From Flavobacterium hydrophilum (GTDB lineage Bacteria; Bacteroidota; Bacteroidia; Flavobacteriales; Flavobacteriaceae), in NCBI RefSeq assembly GCF_003202405.1, contig NZ_QJHL01000008.1, positions 62,001-126,000 of the forward strand: a stretch of 64,000 nt of DNA, given 5' to 3'. Position 1 is the first letter of the stretch, and every line of letters begins with the position of its first letter. The notes under the pieces were generated by a model that was not told the DNA's origin, did no database searches, and saw only the letters and a list, made by a program, of their open reading frames with translations. Both the position numbers and the translations under genes were made by a program. Positions 15,512-23,073 of the stretch are shown piece by piece.

Positions 15512-18301
15512 ATGAAAAAATACATCTTTCTGGGCTATTGCTCACTGGCTTTCTGTACAATTGTTTCTGCACAGAGTAAATCGGATAATTTTAAGAAAAT
15601 TAAAGCGTTAGGCGGAATCGAAGAATATTTGTACCAGCCAAACGGAATGAATGTTTTGCTTCTGCAGGACAACGCTTCTCCGGTTGCAACCGTGCAAATT
15701 GTGTATCGTGTTGGCTCGAAACATGAAGTGTTGGGAAACACAGGATCAACGCATCTTTTAGAGCATTTAATGTTTAAAGGTACGCCAACTTTTAATAAAA
15801 AAAGCGGTACTACAATTACAGATGTACTTCAAAATACAGGAGCTCAGTTAAATGCTACAACCTGGTATGACAGAACCAATTATTTTGAAACGCTTCCAAG
15901 TGACAAAATTGGACTGGCTTTGCAGATTGAAGCCGACAGAATGCGTAATTCTTTATTGACCAAGGAAGATAAAGAAGCAGAAATGACCGTTGTCCGCAAC
16001 GAATTTGAACGTGGCGAAAACGACCCGAACAGCTTACTGGATAAAGAAATCTGGGCTTCAGCTTATATAGCACATCCGTATCATCATTCAACAATCGGAT
16101 GGAAATCGGATATTGAAAAAGCGCCAATTGAGGTTTTACGCAATTTCTACAATACCTATTACTGGCCGGATAATGCAACTTTAACGATTATCGGTGATTT
16201 TAAAAAAGAAAATGTATTTGAATTAATCGAGAAATATTTCGGTGGAATCACAAAAGCGCCTCATACACTTCCACAGCCTTATACCGAAGAGCCTGAGCAG
16301 TATGGCGCCCGTAAAATTGTGGTTAGAAAACCGGGTGAATTAGGTGTTGTAAATAAAGCGTATAAAATTCCAGGTGCTCTGCATGAAGATTTACCGGCTT
16401 TGAATATTTTAGGCGAAATCATCGGATCAGGGCCTTCAGCAATTTTGAACAAAACTTTTGTGGATACCCGTATGGGAATCTATGCATATGCGAGTGCGAC
16501 AAATTTTAAAGAAGTTGGTCTTTTTACCATTGGGGTTGGTTTTCCAACAACATCAAAACATGAAGATATCGACGCTAAAATAAGTGAAGTAATAGCCAAA
16601 ATTCAGAAAGATGGTGTAACGCAGGATGAGGTAAACCGAGTGGTTGCCAAAATTAGTGCACAGACTATTTTAGCCCGTGATGGTTCAGGTGTTATTGCTT
16701 CAGAATTAAACGAAGCTATCGCGTCAGGCGACTGGACGGACTTTGTAACAGGAGTTGACCGATTGAAAAAAGTAACACCTGCTGATGTTTTACGTGTAGC
16801 GCAGAAATATTTGGTTGAAGATCAAAGTACAACAGGATATTTTATTCCTAAACAATCCGGTACTCAAAATCAGGATGCGGCTCAGGCGAATAATTTCATG
16901 CCTGAAAATGGTCCTTTTTACTACAGACATCCGGAAGACGGACATTCACATGAAGAAAATTCTTCTGAAATTTCAATACAAAACAATAATACAGCAGAAA
17001 TTGCTTTAGATAATAGTGTAATTGAAAAAACAGCTTCGGCTTTCAAAAGAGAAAAAGTAGCCGGAATTGATGTGGTTTCAGTAAAAACATCTGCAAAAGA
17101 TTTTGTGACTGTTGCAGCCAGTATTTCATTAGGAAATTTTATTAATGAAACTAAAAATCCGATGGTTTCGTCTTTAACAGCTTCGATGCTTTCAAAAGGA
17201 ACTACGCTAAATGATAAATTTAAATTCTCTGAAAAACTTCAAAAATTAGGGGTGAACTTAAATGTAAGCGCTTCTACAACCAAAATAAATATCGGTTTTA
17301 AATGTCTTAAAAAAGATTTAGATCAGGTAGTTGCTTTATTGGCAGAAGAAATTCGTAATCCTTTATTTGACCAAAAAGAATTTGAAAACCTGAAACAGCA
17401 GTTTACAGGAAACATGCAGCAAAATTTGAATGATCCGGGCGAAAGAGGCGATATTGCGTTGTCTCAGGCAATTTATCCAAAAGGGAATCCAAATTACAGC
17501 CTAAGTGTTGAAGATAATCTGAACAATATAAAAAATGCATCCCTTGATGAGGTTAAGGCGTTTCATAAAAAATATTTCGGTCCTGCATCGATGCATTTGG
17601 TGATCGTGGGAGATACAGATGGAGCGAACCTGAATGCTTCTTTGAAAAAATCATTTAAGAGCTGGAATGGCGGTGTTTCTGAAACCTTAAAATTTGAAGA
17701 TGCCGTAAAAGCAGCTTCAAAAACAGAAGTAGTTACAATTCCTGAAAAACCAAGTGCCGAATTGTACATCGGGCAATACACAGGTTTAAAAAGAGCAGAT
17801 GCAGATTATCTTCCGTTTTACATTGGAAATTATACTTTAGGTGCCGGTTTTGCAGGTCGTTTAATGCAGACTGTTCGTGATAATGACGGTTTAACATATA
17901 GTATTTCATCTGGTTTAGGTGGAAATATCCAAACCGGCGGTTACTGGCTGGTAAATGCTTCTTTCAATCCGTCTTTGTTCCAAAAAGGACTGGATGCTAC
18001 TAAAGTTCAGATTGATAAATGGGCAAAAGACGGTATAACAGCGGCTGAACTTGAGAATAAGAAAACCAATTTGATCGGAAGTTTTAAAGTAGGAATGTCC
18101 ACTACAAACGGAATGGCAAGAACGATTTTAAGCTTTGTAGAAAGAGGTTTAGAACCAAATTACATCGACCAATATCCAAAAGATATTGAAAAAGTGACTT
18201 TACAGCAGGTTAACGATGCCATTAAAAAATACATTCAGTTAGACAAAATGATCATCATTAAATCAGGTTCGCTGGACAAAGATGGAAATCCTTTAAAATA
18301 A
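15512..18301 (+). CDS. M16-family zinc metallopeptidase (double-unit, insulinase/PqqL-like)
   Basis: A 929-residue secreted peptidase. The signal peptide ends at TIVSAQS. The N-terminal active half has the inverted zinc motif HLLEH (residues 81-85) and the third ligand in TVVRNEFERGEND (Glu near 164). The C-terminal half (from about 500) is the inactive M16 partner that completes the peptide chamber. Members degrade short peptides rather than folded proteins. Position after SusCD and two thiol reductases suggests it digests peptides brought in by the transporter in the periplasm. It ends at a strong intrinsic terminator before dsbD. Confidence 0.95.
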   Translation: MKKYIFLGYCSLAFCTIVSAQSKSDNFKKIKALGGIEEYLYQPNGMNVLLLQDNASPVATVQIVYRVGSKHEVLGNTGSTHLLEHLMFKGTPTFNKKSGTTITDVLQNTGAQLNATTWYDRTNYFETLPSDKIGLALQIEADRMRNSLLTKEDKEAEMTVVRNEFERGENDPNSLLDKEIWASAYIAHPYHHSTIGWKSDIEKAPIEVLRNFYNTYYWPDNATLTIIGDFKKENVFELIEKYFGGITKAPHTLPQPYTEEPEQYGARKIVVRKPGELGVVNKAYKIPGALHEDLPALNILGEIIGSGPSAILNKTFVDTRMGIYAYASATNFKEVGLFTIGVGFPTTSKHEDIDAKISEVIAKIQKDGVTQDEVNRVVAKISAQTILARDGSGVIASELNEAIASGDWTDFVTGVDRLKKVTPADVLRVAQKYLVEDQSTTGYFIPKQSGTQNQDAAQANNFMPENGPFYYRHPEDGHSHEENSSEISIQNNNTAEIALDNSVIEKTASAFKREKVAGIDVVSVKTSAKDFVTVAASISLGNFINETKNPMVSSLTASMLSKGTTLNDKFKFSEKLQKLGVNLNVSASTTKINIGFKCLKKDLDQVVALLAEEIRNPLFDQKEFENLKQQFTGNMQQNLNDPGERGDIALSQAIYPKGNPNYSLSVEDNLNNIKNASLDEVKAFHKKYFGPASMHLVIVGDTDGANLNASLKKSFKSWNGGVSETLKFEDAVKAASKTEVVTIPEKPSAELYIGQYTGLKRADADYLPFYIGNYTLGAGFAGRLMQTVRDNDGLTYSISSGLGGNIQTGGYWLVNASFNPSLFQKGLDATKVQIDKWAKDGITAAELENKKTNLIGSFKVGMSTTNGMARTILSFVERGLEPNYIDQYPKDIEKVTLQQVNDAIKKYIQLDKMIIIKSGSLDKDGNPLK

Positions 18302-18361
18302 ACTATTCAGTCTTTCATTTTTACAAAATCATGGTTAGTTAATTATTTTGTTGAAAGGCCT

Positions 18362-18391
18362 AAAGAGCTGTTTTCGGACAGCTCTTTTTTT
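18362..18391 (+). terminator. Intrinsic terminator between the M16 peptidase and dsbD
   Basis: AAAGAGCTGT (18362-18371) pairs with ACAGCTCTTT (18378-18387), loop TTTCGG-like, followed by a T-run. The next gene starts 22 bases later in the same direction, so dsbD must be reached by read-through or have a promoter inside the region. Confidence 0.8.
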
Positions 18392-18412
18392 AAAATATCA
18401 AATCAAAATCCA

Positions 18413-20428
18413 ATGAAAAATAGTATAATAACCTTCATGCTGCTGCTGAGTGCGGGCATGTTTGGGCAGATGTACAATCCAGTAAAATGGAAAACTTCTG
18501 CAAAACAGATTTCAGAAAAAGAATATCTTTTAAAAGTTGAGGCCGAAATTCAGTCCGGCTGGCACTTGTACGGGCAATATATTGAAGAAGGAGGTCCGTC
18601 AAGAACCGCTTTTACTTTTAAAAATCCGAATAAAAATTTCGAATTAATCGGTAAAACAACCGAAGAAAAAGGGCATGAAGTTCAGGATAAAATTTTCGAT
18701 ATGAAAATTAAATATTTTGAAGGGAAGGCGCTTTTTACCCAAAAAATCAAAGTTATTTCAGGTTCCCTAACAGCTGTAAATGCTGAGGTAGAATTTATGG
18801 TTTGTGATGACAGCAATTGTTTGCCGCCATCTTCGGAAGAATTGGTTTTTAAAATTCCTGCTTCAAAACAGGCTGTTGCCGAAGAAACTGCTACTGCAAA
18901 AATTGATACAGCTGCGATTAAGAATGATACATCAGCAGTAAATGAAACTCCGATTGTTAATGAAGAAGATGCTCAAAAACCATTAGTATTTCTAGGTTCA
19001 AAAACATCCTCAAAAGGATTATGGAGCATTTTTATTATTTCTTTTCTTTCAGGTTTTGCGGCTTTATTGACACCTTGTGTTTTCCCGATGATTCCGATGA
19101 CGGTGAGTTATTTTACAAAACAGAGTAAAACCAAAACGGCAGGGATTAGAAATGCCCTGATTTACGGGTTCTCTATCGTAATTATTTATGTTTTATTGGG
19201 TTCAATCGTAACCGCGGTTTTTGGTGCCGATTCGCTGAATGCGCTTTCAACAAATGTTTGGTTCAATCTTATCTTCTTTATTTTATTGGTTGTTTTTGCC
19301 TGTTCGTTTTTAGGAGCTTTCGAAATCATGCTGCCCAATGCACTGGCGAACAAAGTCGATTCACAGGCAGACAGGGGAGGACTGATCGGGATTTTCTTTA
19401 TGGCTTTGGCTTTGGCGATTGTATCATTTTCGTGTACAGGACCAATCGTAGGAACGTTGTTGGTTGAAGCTGCTTCAAAAGGAGGAATTGCTCCAATTGT
19501 TGGAATGTTAGGATTCTCGATTGCGATTGCTTTGCCGTTTTCATTATTCGCTGCTTTTCCGGGCTGGCTGAATGCTTTGCCAAAATCTGGCGGGTGGCTC
19601 AATACTGTAAAAGTGGTTTTAGGATTTTTAGAACTGGCTCTGGCTTTCAAATTTTTATCCAATGCCGACTTGGTTTTACAATTGCACTGGCTGGAAAGAG
19701 AAGTTTTTCTTGCGATCTGGATTGCCGTTTTTGGTGTTTTGGCATTTTATTTATTTGGAAAAATTACGTTGCCGCACGACTCTCCGTTAAATCATATTTC
19801 GGTAGGAAGATTGAGTCTTGGGCTGATTGTTTTAAGTTTTACGATTTATCTGATTCCGGGACTTTGGGGAGCACCTCTGAAAATGATCAGCGGATTTCCT
19901 CCACCAATGCAATACAGCGAATCACCGGACGGATTTGGTGCTAAAAGTTCAGCTATAGTTAAATCAGACTTACCTGAAGGAGCAGAATTTGGTCCGCAGA
20001 ATATTATCACTTTTCATGATTATGATAAAGGAATGGAATTTGCCAAAAAAGCCGGAAAACCTGTATTACTTGATTTTACAGGATATGCCTGCGTAAACTG
20101 CCGAAAAATGGAAGAATTGGTTTGGTCTGATTCTAAAGTTTTAGGTGTTTTAAATAATGATGTGGTTTTGATTTCACTATATGTCGACGATAAAAAAGAA
20201 CTGCCTGAAATCGAGCAGTATGTTTCTGAAACTACCGGAAAAAAAATCAAAACGATTGGGAATAAATGGAGCGATCTTCAAATTAAAACGTATAAAGCCA
20301 ATGCACAGCCATTTTATGTAATTGTAGATCATAAAAGTACAAATCTGACAGAACCTTCTGCTTACAATCCGGATATTACAGCCTATTACAACTGGCTTCA
20401 AAACGGAATTAAAAATTTTAAAAAATAA
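18413..20428 (+). CDS. dsbD: Thiol:disulfide interchange protein DsbD
   Basis: A 671-residue inner-membrane electron transporter that moves reducing power from cytoplasmic thioredoxin to periplasmic thiol proteins. All three modules and all six cysteines are present: the alpha domain with MVCDDSNCLPP (Cys131, Cys136), an eight-helix membrane core with LLTPCVFPMIP (Cys222) and SFSCTGPIVGTLL (Cys341), and the gamma domain with TGYACVNCRKMEE (Cys560, Cys563). The linkers after residue 150 and near 500 are low in hydrophobicity. It is the obvious electron source for the two TlpA-like proteins encoded upstream. The aminotransferase gene follows after 23 bases. Confidence 0.96.
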   Translation: MKNSIITFMLLLSAGMFGQMYNPVKWKTSAKQISEKEYLLKVEAEIQSGWHLYGQYIEEGGPSRTAFTFKNPNKNFELIGKTTEEKGHEVQDKIFDMKIKYFEGKALFTQKIKVISGSLTAVNAEVEFMVCDDSNCLPPSSEELVFKIPASKQAVAEETATAKIDTAAIKNDTSAVNETPIVNEEDAQKPLVFLGSKTSSKGLWSIFIISFLSGFAALLTPCVFPMIPMTVSYFTKQSKTKTAGIRNALIYGFSIVIIYVLLGSIVTAVFGADSLNALSTNVWFNLIFFILLVVFACSFLGAFEIMLPNALANKVDSQADRGGLIGIFFMALALAIVSFSCTGPIVGTLLVEAASKGGIAPIVGMLGFSIAIALPFSLFAAFPGWLNALPKSGGWLNTVKVVLGFLELALAFKFLSNADLVLQLHWLEREVFLAIWIAVFGVLAFYLFGKITLPHDSPLNHISVGRLSLGLIVLSFTIYLIPGLWGAPLKMISGFPPPMQYSESPDGFGAKSSAIVKSDLPEGAEFGPQNIITFHDYDKGMEFAKKAGKPVLLDFTGYACVNCRKMEELVWSDSKVLGVLNNDVVLISLYVDDKKELPEIEQYVSETTGKKIKTIGNKWSDLQIKTYKANAQPFYVIVDHKSTNLTEPSAYNPDITAYYNWLQNGIKNFKK

Positions 20429-20451
20429 GCTGTTTTAAAAGAAATAAAGTA

Positions 20452-21951
20452 ATGAATACTATTCTGAACAAAATTGAGACCACGCAATTAGAACAACATT
20501 TTTCAAAGTTTAGAGGTAATATAATTGGCGTGAATCATACTTTCGAATCGGTTTACGGAACGCAAAAATTACGCTACGCCGACTGGATTGCCAGCGGAAG
20601 ACTGTATATTCCGATTGAAGACATTATGCTCAATAAAATAGGTCCGATGATTGCCAATACACATTCTTTTTCGAGTGAAACAGGCAAAGCATCAACTTAT
20701 GCATACCAGCATGCCAGACATTTGATCAAAAAACATGTTAATGCCAATGAAGGAGATGTTTTGGTAACAACCGGAACCGGAATGACAGCCGCTTTGAATA
20801 AACTGCAGCGTATTATGGGACTACGTTCTGCTGATAATATTTACAATGTGAAACTGAATTTTGATGCAGAAAGACCAGTGGTTTTTATCACGCACATGGA
20901 GCATCATTCGAATCAGGTTCCGTGGTACGAAACAATCGCAGATGTGGTGGTTTTGCCTGCAGGCGAAAATAATTTGGTTGACCCGAAAATACTTTCAGCA
21001 GAACTTAAAAAATACGAAAGCAGAACTTTAAAAATAGGTTCTTTTACGGCCTGTTCCAACGTTACAGGAATTATTACTCCGTATCATGAACTGGCAAAAA
21101 TCATGCATCAGCACGGAGGTTTATGTTTTGTCGATTTTGCAGCTTCGGCACCTTATGTCAAAATTGATATGCATCCTAAAAATCCGGAAGAACGTTTAGA
21201 CGCGATTTTCTTTTCTCCACACAAATTTTTAGGCGGCCCGGGCACTTGCGGGGTTTTGGTCTTTAATCAAAAAATATATAAAGCTGATTTTCCTGATAAT
21301 CCCGGCGGAGGAAATGTAAAATATACCAATCCGTGGGGTGGCTATGAATACAGTGATGCGATAGAAGTAAAAGAAGATGGCGGAACTCCGGGTTTTCTAC
21401 AGGTGATGCGGACTGCCTTATGTCTCGAACTGAAAGAGCAAATGGGAGTAGAAAATATTCAAAACAGGGAGAAAGAGTTATTGGCTCTTTGTTTTTCGGA
21501 ACTTCAAAAAGTAGAAGGCTTATCTATTCTGGGCGATTTGAAAAGTGAGCGAATTGGCTGTGTTTCTTTTACTATAGAAAACATTCGCTACAATTTAATC
21601 GTCAGGCTTTTAAATGACCGTTTCGGAATCCAGGTTCGCGGAGGCTGGTCCTGTGCGAGTACGTATGCACATTATTTGTTTGACTTTGACGAGGAAAAGT
21701 CCAAAATGATGACCAATGAACTTCAGCAGAAAAACCTGAGCAATAAACCAGGTTGGGTACGTCTGTCATTACATCCTACCATGACTGATGAAGAACTATT
21801 ATTTATTTGTGATGCCATACAAAAAGTAGTTCTTAATTATAAAAAATGGCAAAAGGCGTATCAGTATAATTCTTCTAATAATGAATTTGAAAGTGTTATT
21901 GATAAAGAGACGATTGCCGAAGATGTAAAAAAATGGTTTTGTTTATACTAA
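20452..21951 (+). CDS. Class V aminotransferase, cysteine-desulfurase-like PLP enzyme
   Basis: A 499-residue PLP enzyme, longer than IscS or SufS (about 400). The PLP-binding lysine lies in FFSPHKFLGGPGTCG, with TGTGMTAALN for the phosphate and MEHHSNQVPWYE as the upstream histidine block. FVDFAASAPY holds the Asp that contacts the pyridine nitrogen. The loop QVRGGWSCASTYAHYLF keeps a cysteine in the place of the desulfurase nucleophile. The protein is cytoplasmic. Activity as a cysteine desulfurase or lyase is likely but not certain. The gap to dsbD is only 23 bases, so it probably belongs to the thiol-related operon and could mobilise sulfur from imported cysteine. A terminator follows. Confidence 0.85.
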   Translation: MNTILNKIETTQLEQHFSKFRGNIIGVNHTFESVYGTQKLRYADWIASGRLYIPIEDIMLNKIGPMIANTHSFSSETGKASTYAYQHARHLIKKHVNANEGDVLVTTGTGMTAALNKLQRIMGLRSADNIYNVKLNFDAERPVVFITHMEHHSNQVPWYETIADVVVLPAGENNLVDPKILSAELKKYESRTLKIGSFTACSNVTGIITPYHELAKIMHQHGGLCFVDFAASAPYVKIDMHPKNPEERLDAIFFSPHKFLGGPGTCGVLVFNQKIYKADFPDNPGGGNVKYTNPWGGYEYSDAIEVKEDGGTPGFLQVMRTALCLELKEQMGVENIQNREKELLALCFSELQKVEGLSILGDLKSERIGCVSFTIENIRYNLIVRLLNDRFGIQVRGGWSCASTYAHYLFDFDEEKSKMMTNELQQKNLSNKPGWVRLSLHPTMTDEELLFICDAIQKVVLNYKKWQKAYQYNSSNNEFESVIDKETIAEDVKKWFCLY

Positions 21952-21978
21952 AGTATTTATTTCTATACTATAAATAAA

Positions 21979-22008
21979 GGCACTTCTTTTTGGAGTGCTT
22001 TTTTTTTG
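21979..22008 (+). terminator. Intrinsic terminator after the aminotransferase gene
   Basis: GGCACTTC (21979-21986) and GGAGTGCT (21992-21999) form a stem with wobble pairs, followed by nine T residues. It closes the operon that begins at fecR. Confidence 0.75.
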
Positions 22009-22054
22009 CAAAAATTCAGATCTGATTTTAAACTTTCTTAAGAGTGGTAAGAAT

Positions 22055-22073
22055 GACAGGACAGGACAGGACG
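22055..22073 (+). repeat. Pentanucleotide tandem repeat (GACAG)
   Basis: Three copies of GACAG followed by GAC, just upstream of the -33-like TTTG of the next gene. Copy-number change would alter promoter context. Confidence 0.6.
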
Positions 22074-22075
22074 GT

Positions 22076-22101
22076 TTTGTTTCCTTAATAAAATATGTTT
22101 G
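22076..22101 (+). promoter_or_regulatory. Candidate promoter of the Nudix-type regulator gene
   Basis: TTTG (22076-22079) and an exact -7 match TATGTTTG (22094-22101). The spacer is 14 bases, shorter than usual. The ATG lies 62 bases after the -7 box. Confidence 0.45.
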
Positions 22102-22163
22102 TAAGAGGATAGTGAACTTTAGTTAGAATATTATCTATTTTATTAACACAAAGGCGATTAGTT

Positions 22164-22805
22164 ATGAATGAGGTCACGATTGATTGTGTAGTTTTCGGTT
22201 ATGATAACGGAAGCTTAAAAGTACTCTTGTCAAGAGAAAATAAAGGTGTAGGGACAAAATGGGGTCTTATATCCGGAATTGTGAAGAATGTGAAGAAAGC
22301 AGATGAGGCTGTGATGAATCTATTGAATGAATTTGGCAATTTTGAAAAAGCATCCTTAAAACTGCTAACCGGAGTCGGTGCAAATTCTCAAACGTTACGA
22401 TATTATACTGTCATTAATATCGAAGATTACAGAATAAAATTTGGGGCAGTTGATGCCTACCAAAGATGGTTTAAAACGGCAGAGATACCTGACTTAATTC
22501 ATGATCATAATTTAATATTAGATTATAGTTTGTATCAGTTGGAAACATATGTGCGTGAGTCACCTGTTGGTTTTAATCTTCTGCCGGAGAAATTTACAAT
22601 ATCAGAATTAATGAATCTTTACAAAGGAATTTTGGGAATAGAAACTGATAAAGAGAGTTTTAGCAGGAAATTTTTGAAGAAAAAAGTATTAGTTCCTTTG
22701 AAAGAGAAAAAAGAAAACATTTCTAATGAGTCAGATAAACTGTATAAATTTAATACGTCTTTTTTCGACAAAAATGCTACAAGAGATTTTGTTTTGGATT
22801 TTTAA
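22164..22805 (+). CDS. Nudix-related transcriptional regulator (NrtR/AraR type)
   Basis: A 213-residue regulator with an N-terminal Nudix fold (about 1-140) and a C-terminal winged helix (LLPEKFTISELMNLYKGILG and ESFSRKFLKKKVLVPL, about 147-185). The Nudix box is degenerate: the region GIVKNVKKADEAVMNLLNEF lacks the REUxEE catalytic glutamates, so hydrolysis is unlikely and the domain should only sense a ligand. In Bacteroidota such proteins include the arabinose regulator AraR and NAD-responsive NrtR. It stands alone between a terminator and a convergent SusCD operon, so its targets are not evident from position. Confidence 0.85.
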   Translation: MNEVTIDCVVFGYDNGSLKVLLSRENKGVGTKWGLISGIVKNVKKADEAVMNLLNEFGNFEKASLKLLTGVGANSQTLRYYTVINIEDYRIKFGAVDAYQRWFKTAEIPDLIHDHNLILDYSLYQLETYVRESPVGFNLLPEKFTISELMNLYKGILGIETDKESFSRKFLKKKVLVPLKEKKENISNESDKLYKFNTSFFDKNATRDFVLDF

Positions 22806-22873
22806 ATAAGCAAAAATTAAACAGAAGTTTCTGTTTGAAAAAAGATCGGATAGAGAAAGGCTAATAGGTATAA

Positions 22874-22909
22874 AAAAAGCGGTTGTAAATTTAGTTACAA
22901 CCGCTTTTT
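22874..22909. terminator. Strong terminator after the Nudix-type regulator
   Basis: AAAAAGCGGTTGTAA (22874-22888) pairs perfectly with TTACAACCGCTTTTT (22895-22909), with A and T tails on the two sides, so it can act in both directions. Confidence 0.9.
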
Positions 22910-23032
22910 GCTAATCTGGCTAATTCGAATATTGTATAGTAGATAGCTGTATTGTATAATCAAAATCTAAGTAGTCCATGAATCAGATTAATAGAAGTTA
23001 ACGGGCTGAAACATGTTTTTATTAAAAAAATT

Positions 23033-23070
23033 AAAGGCTTATAAATATTAAATCTATAAGCCTTTTTAAA
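23033..23070 (-). terminator. Terminator of the FAS1/SusCD operon
   Basis: AAAGGCTTATA (23033-23043) and TATAAGCCTTT (23055-23065) form a perfect 11-bp stem just downstream of the last gene of the minus-strand operon. The flanking T/A runs suit termination. Confidence 0.8.
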
Positions 23071-23073
23071 ATT

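Noticed and set aside
19186..19662. 158-residue minus-strand frame inside dsbD
   Set aside because: Antisense shadow of membrane-helix codons in dsbD with no independent features.
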